A stretch of DNA of 64,000 bases. Source: Acinetobacter sp. SAAs474 (GTDB lineage Bacteria; Pseudomonadota; Gammaproteobacteria; Pseudomonadales; Moraxellaceae). A model generated the notes under the pieces. The model did no database searches. It saw only the letters and a program-made list of their open reading frames with translations, and was not told the origin of the DNA. Numbering within the stretch: the first letter of the stretch is position 1; each line of letters starts with the position of its first letter. The DNA lies in contig NZ_CP127915.1 in assembly GCF_032823475.1 (NCBI RefSeq), forward strand, positions 1,116,001 to 1,180,000. Direction: 5' to 3'. The translations under genes were made by a program, and so were the position numbers. This document shows, one piece after another, positions 36,282-45,979 of the stretch.

Positions 36282-37250
36282 TTAAGATTGACGAGGCTTA
36301 AATTGAGAGAATGCTTCTGCAAAAGCCTGATATGCGGCTTGTTCTGTTTCACTATTTGCAGGTGGATTGACAATATTTAAAATCAAATATAGGTTTCCAG
36401 GTGTTTTATGTGGAATCCCTTGTCCTTTAAGGCGTAGTTGCTGTCCAGTACGTGTATTTTTGGGTAGATTGACTTGGACTTTATTACCAGCAGGTACTGT
36501 GATTTCAATTGCTTGGCCTAATGCTGCTTCCCAAGGTGTAATGTCTACATTCAAATAGATATCGGCATCTTCTACTCGAACTTTATCTGTATTGATATAG
36601 TGGATTTCAATATACAAATCACCATTTTTTCCGCCATTAATGCCGGATTGGCCTTGTCCTGATAAACGAATTTGTTGGCCATCTTTCATGCCTTTCGGAA
36701 TTTTTACCTGCAGCGTTTTACGCTGAATCTCAGCTTCTCCGTAGCCATTCATTGTTGGAATTTGTAGGGTAATATTTTGTGTTGCACCATGAAAAGCAAT
36801 ATCTAAATCTACATCGAGACTGGCATGCTGGTCTTCACCTTGATAACTTCGATTGTGTTGACGCTGGCTACGTTGATAGTCATAGTTTGAACCACCAAAT
36901 CCAGCACCAAATCGACCAAAAATATCTTCAAATCCTGAGAAATCATGTTGTTGATCATCAGCACCGTAATGATAATATTGGTTTTGTTGAAAGCCTGAAT
37001 GACCTTGTCTACCTTGACCAAAAGGATTAAAGCCTTCTGGATGTTCTAGTTCAAAATCATATTGCTTTTTCTTTTCTTCATTGCTTAAGGTATCGTAAGC
37101 GACATTAATTTCTTGCATACGTGCTTCAGCATCATCTTCTTTGCTGATATCAGGATGGTATTTTTTTGCTAGCTTACGGTATGCTTTTTTTATTTGTTCA
37201 GGAGATGCATCTTTTGCAACACCCAAAGCATCATAATAATTTTTTGCCAT
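36282..37250 (-). CDS. cbpA: Curved DNA-binding protein / DnaJ-like co-chaperone CbpA
   Basis: A 322-residue type II J protein. The J domain (1-70) has the HPD motif at residues 32-34, followed by a Gly/Phe/Gln/Tyr/His-rich linker (about 75-145). Two C-terminal beta-sandwich domains bind clients (LDVDLDIAFHGATQNITLQIP ...). It lacks the zinc finger of DnaJ. CbpA partners DnaK and binds DNA in starved cells. Downstream cbpM supports the call over a generic DnaJ homologue. Confidence 0.93.
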   Translation of the reverse strand: MAKNYYDALGVAKDASPEQIKKAYRKLAKKYHPDISKEDDAEARMQEINVAYDTLSNEEKKKQYDFELEHPEGFNPFGQGRQGHSGFQQNQYYHYGADDQQHDFSGFEDIFGRFGAGFGGSNYDYQRSQRQHNRSYQGEDQHASLDVDLDIAFHGATQNITLQIPTMNGYGEAEIQRKTLQVKIPKGMKDGQQIRLSGQGQSGINGGKNGDLYIEIHYINTDKVRVEDADIYLNVDITPWEAALGQAIEITVPAGNKVQVNLPKNTRTGQQLRLKGQGIPHKTPGNLYLILNIVNPPANSETEQAAYQAFAEAFSQFKPRQS

Positions 37251-37493
37251 AATTCCATCATTATTTATATAATCTTCTTCTTATTTTTATCATATTTATT
37301 GAATAAAATAGTAGCACATCTATGTATGTTATTGTTTCAAATCATCTCGATATCAGCATCTGTCTATACAATATTAAATTCTATAGTCAGATAAAGGTGA
37401 TCTGGCACCATTGCTTCAATCGAATCATCGTGTTTTATGCTGACCATATTAGATATATAGCGCATAAAGTATGTATATTTTAGGACTAACGTT
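37251..37493. other. Upstream region of cbpA, no gene seen
   Basis: AT-rich, non-coding. It should contain the minus-strand cbpA promoter. A 66-codon plus-strand frame overlapping the cbpA start is a low-complexity hydrophobic artefact. Confidence 0.4.
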
Positions 37494-37538
37494 AAAAATA
37501 TTAAGCCAAACGGTACATATGGATAACTCATTTGGCTT
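37494..37538 (-). terminator. Possible terminator of hslO
   Basis: An 8-bp stem AAGCCAAA / TTTGGCTT with a 20-nt loop, then AATATTTTT on the minus strand, 20 bp after the hslO stop. The long loop makes it weaker than the other terminators here. Confidence 0.5.
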
Positions 37539-37557
37539 TTGCTTCAATGATGATTGT

Positions 37558-38433
37558 TTAACTTAAATGCTCGCCAAATAGCGCCAATGCTTGTTCTGCA
37601 GTAAAAGAATATCGTGTACTACAGAATTGGCAATCCATGGTAATTGGATTTTGATATTCTAAAGTCTCACGTACAGATTCTACGCCGATTTGCTTTAAGG
37701 CATTGGCACAGCGTTCTTGAGAGCAGGTACAACCAAATTTTAACTGTTCGATGTCAGGTAGTCGTACATCTTCTTCATTGTAAAGACGATATAAGATTTC
37801 ATTGCTTTCTAAATTTAACAGCTCTTCAGCTTTTAATGTTTCGGTTAGCATGTTGAGTCGTGGCCAGAGATCTTCATCCACTTGTTTTTGCTCTTCTTCA
37901 TTATTACGTGGTAATAATTGAATCAGTAAACCTGCGGCAGATACTGTATTGCTAGCCAAAACAATACGTGTTGGAATCTGTGCGGATAAATCATAATATT
38001 GCATCAGACAGCCAGCTAAAGTAGGTTGGTCTAATGGAACAATACCCTGATAGCGTTCACCGACTTCAGGTTCAATATTGATAAATAACACGGGCTTAAT
38101 TAAAGTTTCAAGAACCGTGCTACTGTCTACTGCTGTATTAAAGCGAGGATCTTGCTCGTAGTCGGCCAATGCACGTATTTCACCGAGATGATTACATTCT
38201 GCCATGGCCCATTTTAATGGACCAGATGCTTGAATTTGTAAGCTAATACGCCCTTTAATTTTGAGTGTACTTGCCAGCAATGCTGTTGCACTTAACATTT
38301 CTCCGAGTAAAATTTGCACTGCTGGTGCATAGTCGCGCTGTGCAAGTATTGTTTGTAAAGCATGTTCGAGATGAACGACTTCACCACGAACAGGGCTATT
38401 TTCAATAAAAAAACGTTGGCGTAAATCAGACAT
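37558..38433 (-). CDS. hslO: Redox-regulated holdase chaperone Hsp33
   Basis: A 291-residue Hsp33, a cytoplasmic holdase activated by oxidation and unfolding. The zinc switch cysteines are C235-T-C237 and C268-Q-F-C271, with the family spacing; C242 is an extra cysteine. The start MSDLRQRFFIENSPVRG has GGAG 6 nt upstream, so the ATG four codons earlier is not used. Confidence 0.93.
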   Translation of the reverse strand: MSDLRQRFFIENSPVRGEVVHLEHALQTILAQRDYAPAVQILLGEMLSATALLASTLKIKGRISLQIQASGPLKWAMAECNHLGEIRALADYEQDPRFNTAVDSSTVLETLIKPVLFINIEPEVGERYQGIVPLDQPTLAGCLMQYYDLSAQIPTRIVLASNTVSAAGLLIQLLPRNNEEEQKQVDEDLWPRLNMLTETLKAEELLNLESNEILYRLYNEEDVRLPDIEQLKFGCTCSQERCANALKQIGVESVRETLEYQNPITMDCQFCSTRYSFTAEQALALFGEHLS

Positions 38434-38483
38434 AGCATTCTCCATAACCCTGCTTAGATGGTGGCAATTTTTTAAAACACAAG

Positions 38484-40331
38484 TTAGTTTACAGAATCTC
38501 GTGTGACATCAATATGATGCGGTGGTAAATGACGTTTTAAATTGACACCGGTCGGTTGTTCACGAATTTGAGCATCATTTTCAAATAAATGTTCCAGTTC
38601 AGCCAAAGCATTACGATGAGAGCTATAAATTTGCTGTTCATCGGTATAGACCAATTGCTGCTCTGCCAAGAGTTTTTCATCATAATCACGAAATAGTTCA
38701 ATACTTTTATAGGCATCTTCTGCCGATATACCCAGTTGACATAGGGCTTGATAAGCCATGCCTAAAGAAGAAAGATAGGTTTCACGCCAAATATAAGCGA
38801 CACCTAAATCACGGAGTAGATGAACATGATGGCGGTCACGAGCACGAACCAATAGTTTTAAATCTGGATAGTTTAGACGAATATGCCGAGCAATATTCAT
38901 ACAGTCTTCAATGTCATCTATGGCTAAAATAAACAATTTGGCATGTTCAATGCCAGCAGCACGCAATATTTCTGGTTGAGTGGCATCACCATAGTAGACT
39001 TTACCACCATAATTTCTGACAAAATCAATTTTCTCTAAATTATTATCAATGCCAGTAAAGTGTAAATGTTGTAAATAGGCCACACGTGCAATAATTTGTC
39101 CAAAGCGGCCAAATCCAGCAATAATCAGTGGATGATGTGTATCTTCTTCAGGAATTTGATCATAGTCGGGTATAGGCTGTGTAGGTGAGAATCGATCTAA
39201 TAATCGTGTCACCAGCCAATACAGTAATGGGGTGAGTACCATAGAAAGTGTGACGATGAGAATTAGTGGCTCGAACAGACTTTGACTGAGGATTGTTTCG
39301 CTTTTTGCCACATTAAAGATCACAAAAGCAAACTCACCGCCCTGAGCCAGACAAGCACCCAGTAATACACTATTACGCCAAGAGAATTGATAATAACGTG
39401 CAATCGCCAAAAGCACCATCATTTTGATAAGGATCAAGAGTAATGTAGCGCCAATAATCAACCATGGTAATTCTAGTAGTAAGGTAATGTTGGTGGTCAT
39501 GCCTACAGCCATAAAGAATAAACCAAGCAATAGACCTTTAAATGGTGCAATACTGGCTTCTAATTCATGTCTAAATTCAGAATCCGCCAGTAGTACACCC
39601 GTAAGAAATGCACCTAAGGTGGTGCTAATTCCTAACAGATCCATTAATCCAACTACGGCTAGGACAATAAATAAGCCGACAGCCGTAATCAGTTCATGAG
39701 CGCCACTTTGTGCGACGAAGCGGAAGAATGGACGCATTAAGTAACGGCTAAACAAGAATAAACCGGTAAATGTCGCAATAATCGCAGCAAAATAGGCAAT
39801 ACCATGTGGTGCCGAGCTATTGCCTGCCAATAAGGGTAAGATGGCGATGAGTGGAATTGCCGCCATATCTTGAAAGAGAAGAATTGAAAAAGATTGTTGT
39901 CCGTAAGTGCTATTGAGTTGCTGTTTTTCTGTTAGTAATTGTAAGGCAAATGCTGTGGAAGAGAGTGCTAATGCACTGCCAATCACCAGACTACTAATCC
40001 AATGTTGCTGGAATGCAAAAAAGATTAAAATACTCAGTAGTAGGCCAGTACTGATGACTTGAACACTGCCCATCAGGAAAATCGATTTTCGCATGGCCCA
40101 TAAACGTTGTGGACGTAATTCTAAGCCAATTAGAAACATTAATAGAATCACACCCAATTCAGAAATTTCTTGAATTGCAGCGGGATTATTGGCCAAATTA
40201 AATACACTGGGACCCAGTAAAATCCCAGTAAATAAATAACCCAGAACGGTCGCAATCCCCAGTCTTTTTAATAAAGGTACTAACAGTAAGGCTGCACCAA
40301 GAAAAATAGTCACTTGTAATAATAACGGCAT
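38484..40331 (-). CDS. Monovalent cation:proton antiporter-2 (CPA2/Kef-type) with RCK domain
   Basis: A 615-residue protein. Residues 1-380 form an Na+/H+ exchanger fold with 12-13 membrane helices (LGYLFTGILLGPSVF, ELGVILLMFLIGLELRP). A cytosolic RCK_N/TrkA-N domain begins near residue 405 with GFGRFGQ (NAD-binding). Similar to KefB/KefC K+ efflux systems and to YbaL. No KefF/KefG oxidoreductase partner is adjacent, so glutathione gating is uncertain. It lies 50 bp upstream of hslO on the same strand. Confidence 0.85.
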   Translation of the reverse strand: MPLLLQVTIFLGAALLLVPLLKRLGIATVLGYLFTGILLGPSVFNLANNPAAIQEISELGVILLMFLIGLELRPQRLWAMRKSIFLMGSVQVISTGLLLSILIFFAFQQHWISSLVIGSALALSSTAFALQLLTEKQQLNSTYGQQSFSILLFQDMAAIPLIAILPLLAGNSSAPHGIAYFAAIIATFTGLFLFSRYLMRPFFRFVAQSGAHELITAVGLFIVLAVVGLMDLLGISTTLGAFLTGVLLADSEFRHELEASIAPFKGLLLGLFFMAVGMTTNITLLLELPWLIIGATLLLILIKMMVLLAIARYYQFSWRNSVLLGACLAQGGEFAFVIFNVAKSETILSQSLFEPLILIVTLSMVLTPLLYWLVTRLLDRFSPTQPIPDYDQIPEEDTHHPLIIAGFGRFGQIIARVAYLQHLHFTGIDNNLEKIDFVRNYGGKVYYGDATQPEILRAAGIEHAKLFILAIDDIEDCMNIARHIRLNYPDLKLLVRARDRHHVHLLRDLGVAYIWRETYLSSLGMAYQALCQLGISAEDAYKSIELFRDYDEKLLAEQQLVYTDEQQIYSSHRNALAELEHLFENDAQIREQPTGVNLKRHLPPHHIDVTRDSVN

Positions 40332-40423
40332 TGCTTCGTCCTAAACTATTGTTATTGGGAGCGAAAAATCGACATGATATGACATGTCTAAATATCGATA
40401 AATACGCTAAAGGCTGAGCTATT

Positions 40424-42646
40424 TTAGCTTAATTCTTGTGGATCAATATCTAAACTGAGTTTCATATTTGAAGGTTTTTGCTGCAACATATTTTGCCAGC
40501 ATTGACGTAAATAAAAATGTAATCGTGCACGATCTTGAGAGAATAAAACCATATGTGCTTGATAACGGCCCGCTTTACGTTCCATTGGAGCAGGTATTGG
40601 TCCCCAAATATCAATAATATGATTGGATGCTGTTCGTAAATATTGTGCATATTGGCTTAAAAAATCTTGATTGCTTTGCTGATTTTTTGATTCACAGCGA
40701 ATCAAAGCACTATAACGATAGGGTGGGAGTAAGGCGGCTTGACGCTCTTTGAGTGTTTGTTTGGCAAAGGTACGATAATCATGATTAATGAGGGTATTTA
40801 ATAAAGGATGATCTGGTCTTAAGGTCTGTAAATAAACCTCTCCTTTTTTTTCACCACGGCCGGCACGGCCAGCAACCTGTACAATGAGTTGTGCCGTACG
40901 TTCAGGAGCACGAAAATCAACACTTAACAGTCCTGCATCGATATCAAGAATAGCCACCAAAGTGACATAGGGAAAATGATGCCCTTTAGCCAACATTTGT
41001 GTACCGAGTAAAATGACAGGTTGGCTGCTTTGCACCCGATCGTAAATTTTTTGCCAGCTTCCTACGCGCTGAGTGGAGTCACGATCAACTCGAATAACAT
41101 CAAAATCAGGAAAAATTTCATTGAGATGTTGTTCTACTTTGGCCGTTCCCATTCCAATCGGTTTAAGTTCTTGATGTTGGCATTGGGGGCAGTGTTCTGG
41201 TTTACGCTGAATCGTACCACAATGATGGCAGTGTAAATGTGGATAAGGATGTTGATGTAAGGTAAAGTTCGCATCACAATGGGGACATTTTGCTTGCCAA
41301 GCGCACTGTTCGCAAATCAGTACAGGTGCATAGCCTCGTCGATTTAAAAAAATCAGGACTTGTTCTTTTTTGATCAAGCGTTGTTGAATTTCATTAATTA
41401 ATAATTGACTGATACCGTGTTGTTTTTGGCTGGTTTTTAAGTCAATGACATGAATTTTCGGGATACGTGCCGATCCCGCTCTTTGATTGAGTTTTAACTG
41501 AGTTAATTTACCTTGTGCAACTAAACCATAGCAATCAATACTGGGCGTTGCCGATCCTAAAATAATCGGACAACCTTCTAAATGTGCTCGATACAATGCA
41601 ACATCACGTGCATGATAACGAAACCCTTCTTGTTGCTTAAATGATAAATCATGCTCCTCATCCAAGATAATTAAACCTAAACGTGCCAGCGGTGTATAAA
41701 TAGCAGAACGTGTACCTAAAATAATCGAAGCTTTACCTGCTTGAGCATATTGCCATGCCTGTAAGCGTTTTGAATCATTTAGACCCGAATGGAGTAAAGC
41801 AATATGACAATGAAAACGTGACTGAAATCGGCTAATAGTCTGAGGTGTAAGGCCAATTTCAGGGACGAGAACTAACACTTGTTTACCTTGTTTTAATACC
41901 TGCTCCATGACTTGTAAATAAACTTCAGTTTTCCCGCTACCTGTCAAACCATCCAGTAAAAAGGCATGGTATTGCCGTTGGGCTTGTAAAATACGCTCAA
42001 TGGCTTTTTTTTGCTCCTCATTTGCAGTCAATGGCATTTGTGCCAAGCTGACAGGCATTACCGTGAGATCTTGTGTTTCGAGTGTGCATTGACAAATATT
42101 CTTGCGCTCAAGTGCTTTTAATGTCGTACTCTCGATGCCCGCCAAATTTAGAATATTCTCAGATGTGCCTTGAGGATGTAATTTGAGTATTTTATATGCA
42201 TCCTGTTGTTTTACTGAACGTTTAATTTTATCTTCAGCCTGATGATCTACGAGTGTCCAGACCCGATGCAAAATGTTGGCGGGTTTTCCTTGGCGTAATA
42301 AGGTTGGTAGTGCACTTTGCATCACCTCGCCAATCGGGAATTGATAATATTGTGCTGACCATGTCAACAAACTTAAAACTTTCTCATCTAAGATGGGCTG
42401 ATGATCTAAAATTTCTGTAATTAATTTCAATTTAAATGAGGGGTTTAAAGGGGCATCGGGAGGCAGTTTCTCGACCACAATACCAATTAAATTCTGTCGC
42501 CCAAATGAAATGGATACACGGCTACCCGCTTCAATTTGCTGATATTGATCTTCGGTTACTAGATAATCAAAGCAATCATATAAATGTACAGGTACTGCAA
42601 CGCGAATACGATAGTGAATCGGCTTTAAGTCTTGAGTATTTTGCAT
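40424..42646 (-). CDS. priA: Primosomal protein N' (replication restart helicase PriA)
   Basis: A 740-residue superfamily 2 helicase that restarts stalled replication forks. It has an N-terminal 3'-DNA-binding domain, Walker A LTGSGKT near residue 233, a DEEH box near 328, a zinc-binding insert with paired cysteines (CEQCAWQAKCPHCD ... CHHCG ... CPQC), and helicase motifs V-VI (VAGRAGRG). The start MQNTQDLKPIHYRIRVAVPV matches the family; the frame extends 31 codons further upstream past the divergent gspF region. Confidence 0.95.
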   Translation of the reverse strand: MQNTQDLKPIHYRIRVAVPVHLYDCFDYLVTEDQYQQIEAGSRVSISFGRQNLIGIVVEKLPPDAPLNPSFKLKLITEILDHQPILDEKVLSLLTWSAQYYQFPIGEVMQSALPTLLRQGKPANILHRVWTLVDHQAEDKIKRSVKQQDAYKILKLHPQGTSENILNLAGIESTTLKALERKNICQCTLETQDLTVMPVSLAQMPLTANEEQKKAIERILQAQRQYHAFLLDGLTGSGKTEVYLQVMEQVLKQGKQVLVLVPEIGLTPQTISRFQSRFHCHIALLHSGLNDSKRLQAWQYAQAGKASIILGTRSAIYTPLARLGLIILDEEHDLSFKQQEGFRYHARDVALYRAHLEGCPIILGSATPSIDCYGLVAQGKLTQLKLNQRAGSARIPKIHVIDLKTSQKQHGISQLLINEIQQRLIKKEQVLIFLNRRGYAPVLICEQCAWQAKCPHCDANFTLHQHPYPHLHCHHCGTIQRKPEHCPQCQHQELKPIGMGTAKVEQHLNEIFPDFDVIRVDRDSTQRVGSWQKIYDRVQSSQPVILLGTQMLAKGHHFPYVTLVAILDIDAGLLSVDFRAPERTAQLIVQVAGRAGRGEKKGEVYLQTLRPDHPLLNTLINHDYRTFAKQTLKERQAALLPPYRYSALIRCESKNQQSNQDFLSQYAQYLRTASNHIIDIWGPIPAPMERKAGRYQAHMVLFSQDRARLHFYLRQCWQNMLQQKPSNMKLSLDIDPQELS

Positions 42647-42779
42647 AGCGATGTCGTTGTTCCTGAACTGAATATAAATATCGTCGCGCCAGTACAATGT
42701 CAAATACAGAATATGAATGATTTTAGTGTCTTTATGCAACTGTACGACAGTAAAAAATGAGGAAGAAGAAAAGAGACCT

Positions 42780-43985
42780 ATGCCAGCATATCAATTTATT
42801 GCCTTAGATGGTGCAGGAAAGCAACAAAAAGGTGTTATTGAGGGTGATTCTGCTCGTCAAATACGACAGCAATTACGAGATCAGGCTTTGATTCCTATTG
42901 CTGTTACCGCCGTGGAACAGAAAAATAAGCAAAATATAAATATATGGCTGCAAAAAAAACTTTCCGCCTATGATCTTGCATTAATGACTAGACAGCTTTC
43001 GGTTTTGATTGCTGCTGCAATTCCTTTGGAAGAAGCCATTAAGGCCATTGCTAAACAAAGTGAAAAAAATCATGTGCAAAATATATTAATGTCTGTACGT
43101 TCAAAAGTACTAGAAGGCTACTCCTTGGCCAATGCACTACAACAATCAGGCAAACTTCCTGATTTATATATTGCAACGATTGCGGCAGGAGAGCGCTCTG
43201 GACATTTAAATCTTATTTTAGATCAATTGGCCGAATACACGGAAAATCGTTTTGCAATGCAAAAAAAAATACAGGGTGCCATGATTTATCCCATTATTTT
43301 AATGGTGATGTCATTTGCTATCGTCATGGGACTGATGACCTATGTTGTTCCTGATATTGTCAAAACATTTCAGCATAATAAAGATGCATTACCTTTGATT
43401 ACTGTGCTTTTAATGCGGCTAAGTGATTTTATTCGTATGGCATGGCCATGGATGCTATTGCTGAGTGGCATAGGTATCGTGGTCTTGATTAAATTTTTAG
43501 GCAGTGCAACAGGACATTATTTTTTTGATCAATTAATACTCAAATTGCCATTATTCGGTAAACTTTCGCGTGGTATTAATGCTGCACGCTTTGCCAGTAC
43601 ACTTTCGATTTTGACTCAGTCTGGTGTGCCACTGGTAGATGCACTAAAAATTGCTGCTGCTGTGAGTAATAATTGGATGATTCGAGATGCAGTACGTGTG
43701 GCAGCAGAAAAAGTAACGGAAGGTGGTAATTTATCGACTCAATTAGAACGGAGTCATTATTTTCCAGCCATGATGGTACAAATGATTAAAAGTGGTGAAG
43801 CATCAGGGGAATTAGATCGTATGTTAGCACGTGCTTCAGATATGCAAGATAAAGAAGTCAGCACACTTATTTCGACCTTATTAGCCTTATTAGAACCGTT
43901 GATGTTGGTATTAATGGCTGTGATTGTATTAATCATTGTAATGGCTGTGATGCTACCAATCGTCAATATGAACACGATGATTTAA
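42780..43985 (+). CDS. gspF: Type II secretion system inner membrane protein GspF
   Basis: A 401-residue inner-membrane platform protein of the type II secretion system (PulF/XcpS). The N-terminal segment MPAYQFIALDGAGKQQKGVIEGDS is typical. Two repeated GspF domains (about 65-190 and 270-395) each precede hydrophobic helices (MIYPIILMVMSFAIVMGLMTYV; LLALLEPLMLVLMAVIVLIIVMAVMLP). A 21-codon upstream extension lacks family similarity. gspG follows 12 bp later. PilC of type IV pili is a relative, but the gspG neighbour decides for GspF. Confidence 0.93.
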   Translation: MPAYQFIALDGAGKQQKGVIEGDSARQIRQQLRDQALIPIAVTAVEQKNKQNINIWLQKKLSAYDLALMTRQLSVLIAAAIPLEEAIKAIAKQSEKNHVQNILMSVRSKVLEGYSLANALQQSGKLPDLYIATIAAGERSGHLNLILDQLAEYTENRFAMQKKIQGAMIYPIILMVMSFAIVMGLMTYVVPDIVKTFQHNKDALPLITVLLMRLSDFIRMAWPWMLLLSGIGIVVLIKFLGSATGHYFFDQLILKLPLFGKLSRGINAARFASTLSILTQSGVPLVDALKIAAAVSNNWMIRDAVRVAAEKVTEGGNLSTQLERSHYFPAMMVQMIKSGEASGELDRMLARASDMQDKEVSTLISTLLALLEPLMLVLMAVIVLIIVMAVMLPIVNMNTMI

Positions 43986-43997
43986 ATAGAAGATGAT

Positions 43998-44435
43998 ATG
44001 AGAAAATCAATGAGAAGACTGCATAAGCAATCTGGTTTTACATTAATTGAAGTGATGGTTGTAATTGTTATTTTAGGTATTTTAGCAGCATTAGTGGTAC
44101 CGAATGTCATGGGAAAAGTTGATTCTTCAAAAATAAAAACAACTGAAATTACCTTAAGTAGTGTAGCAAAAGAACTGGATACGTTTAAAATGGATAATAA
44201 TCGTTATCCAAATGCACAAGATGGTGGCTTAGAGGCTTTGGTCACCCAACCAGAGCATGTTAAGAATTATCCAGTTTCAGGTTATTTAAATAAATATCCC
44301 AAAGATAGTTGGGATAATGATTTGCAATATGTAAGCCCTGGTAGTGATGGTCGACCTTATGATTTATATTCATTTGGTGCAGATGGTAAAGCTGGTGGGG
44401 AAGATGGAGATCGTGATTTGTACTACACACCTTAA
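43998..44435 (+). CDS. gspG: Type II secretion system major pseudopilin GspG
   Basis: A 145-residue pseudopilin. The prepilin peptidase site is KQSG13|FTLIEV with Glu at +5, then a hydrophobic N-terminal helix, and the GspG globular part with LDTFKMDNNRYPNAQDGGLEALV and the calcium-binding C-terminal loop YDLYSFGADGKAGGEDGDRDL. It polymerises into the pseudopilus that pushes substrates through GspD. Other gsp genes are not in this window, in line with the scattered T2SS of Acinetobacter. Confidence 0.95.
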   Translation: MRKSMRRLHKQSGFTLIEVMVVIVILGILAALVVPNVMGKVDSSKIKTTEITLSSVAKELDTFKMDNNRYPNAQDGGLEALVTQPEHVKNYPVSGYLNKYPKDSWDNDLQYVSPGSDGRPYDLYSFGADGKAGGEDGDRDLYYTP

Positions 44436-44559
44436 AATATAGCATGATCAATCAACTGATTGATGATCAGGATGAGGTGATGAAAAGCTGGGCTAAAAAC
44501 GAATTTAAGCGTATTTTAGTGTAATATTGAGTGCAAATTCTCCATTTGATATTAAGTTC

Positions 44560-45057
44560 ATGTCTGAAATTAAGCCCACTTTATCTTTACGCTATTTTTT
44601 AAGTCTTGAAGAGTCCCAAGATGGTTTTGCTTTGGCCACTTTTGGTAAAAAACAGATAACACGTTTTATCACACCTTTAATTAGTATTGCGATTATTGTT
44701 TGGGGCGTTTATCTGGGTCTAGATGGTGTGGGGCGTTACTATATTGGTTTAGGTAGTTTCTTTTTATTACTACAAATTTTAATGCGTTACTGGTTTTTGC
44801 CGATGATGTTTAAACGCCAATTTATTAAATATCAATTTGGTAAAAACGAGCAAGGTTTAGATTTATTTCAAGATTATGCAGAAGTATCTGCCAATGGCCA
44901 ACAGCGCGTATTTCATTATCATGAGGTACAAAATTTTGTGATTGGGCGCCTAACCTATATGATTGAACTAAAAAACCGTACGGTGATTGTGGTACCTAAA
45001 CAAGCCTTTCACAATGCGGCAGATCAAACCATATTTGAAAATACATTCAAAAAATAA
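44560..45057 (+). CDS. YcxB-like membrane protein of unknown function
   Basis: A 165-residue protein with two membrane helices (about 42-62 and 66-84) followed by a C-terminal domain of about 65 residues that ends VIVVPKQAFHNAADQTIFENTF, reminiscent of the YcxB-like domain. The start at 44560 (MSEIKPTLSLRYFLSLEES) is preferred over an upstream TTG, but neither has a strong ribosome binding site. Role unknown. It follows gspG by 124 bp and is probably separate from it. Confidence 0.65.
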   Translation: MSEIKPTLSLRYFLSLEESQDGFALATFGKKQITRFITPLISIAIIVWGVYLGLDGVGRYYIGLGSFFLLLQILMRYWFLPMMFKRQFIKYQFGKNEQGLDLFQDYAEVSANGQQRVFHYHEVQNFVIGRLTYMIELKNRTVIVVPKQAFHNAADQTIFENTFKK

Positions 45058-45174
45058 CAATTATAATGCGTGTGGATATAGCATAATTTTGTAGACTTTC
45101 TTTGATCTTAAGCGTATTTATTTTTAAACGTATCATTAGAAGTCTAGTTTATATCACTGTTTCAAGGAAAAGTT

Positions 45175-45816
45175 ATGAGTGCTCGTCCGTCAAAAATAGT
45201 CTGTGTGGGTCGTAGCTATGCAGATCATGCCAAAGAATTGGGTAATGCGATTCCAGAGCATCCAGTATTATTTATGAAGCCACCCAGTAGTCTAATCTCG
45301 TTACAGCAAGGTATTCATTGGAATAGTGCTTTAGGTGATTGTCATTATGAATGTGAATTAAGTTTACGTATTGATCAACGATTACAAGGTGAAACTGATC
45401 CACAAAAAGTATTGGCTGCGATTGGTGCGGTCACTTTGGGTTTAGATTTAACTTTACGTGATCTGCAGGATGAACTTAAGAAAAAAGGTCAACCATGGGA
45501 GCGAGCTAAAGCTTTTGATGGTTCTTGTGTATTGGCAGACTGGGTCGATGTTAGTGAAATTGTCGCTTGGGACGAAGTGAATTATCGTTTTTATGTGAAT
45601 GATGAATTACGTCAACATGGCAATACTAAATATTTAATTTTTGATATTGTGTCTTTATTAATTGATATTAATCAAGTTTTTAGTTTAGAGCCTGGTGATG
45701 TGATTATGACTGGTACACCTGCTGGTGTGGCTGCACTACACCCGGGTGATCAATTAACCATGAGTTTGACGGGTAAAACTCAAGAGTATATTTGGCAGAC
45801 TTTTGTACAGGCTTAA
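45175..45816 (+). CDS. Fumarylacetoacetate hydrolase (FAH) family protein
   Basis: A 213-residue FAH-fold enzyme (YcgM-like). Conserved parts: VCVGRSYADHAKELGN, FMKPPSSLI, the metal-binding glutamates in YECELSLRI, KAFDGSCVLADWV and GDVIMTGTPAGVAALHPGD. Members act as acylpyruvases or oxaloacetate decarboxylases; which applies here is not decidable. AAGGAAAAG precedes the ATG. A strong terminator follows. Confidence 0.87.
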   Translation: MSARPSKIVCVGRSYADHAKELGNAIPEHPVLFMKPPSSLISLQQGIHWNSALGDCHYECELSLRIDQRLQGETDPQKVLAAIGAVTLGLDLTLRDLQDELKKKGQPWERAKAFDGSCVLADWVDVSEIVAWDEVNYRFYVNDELRQHGNTKYLIFDIVSLLIDINQVFSLEPGDVIMTGTPAGVAALHPGDQLTMSLTGKTQEYIWQTFVQA

Positions 45817-45847
45817 GTGGCTATTGTTGGTACTCACTAAGTCATTA

Positions 45848-45877
45848 TGCCAATCCATAAAGTGGATTGGCATTTTT
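45848..45877 (+). terminator. Terminator after the FAH-family gene
   Basis: A 10-bp perfect stem TGCCAATCCA / TGGATTGGCA with a 5-nt loop, followed by five T, 31 bp after the stop codon. Confidence 0.92.
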
Positions 45878-45979
45878 ATTTAAAAAATCATTTAGAAACA
45901 AAGAATTGGATTTAAATCAATCGTATATTGGAAATAAAAAGAGCTGAAAAAATGAAAACACTAACTCTAATGGAAACAA

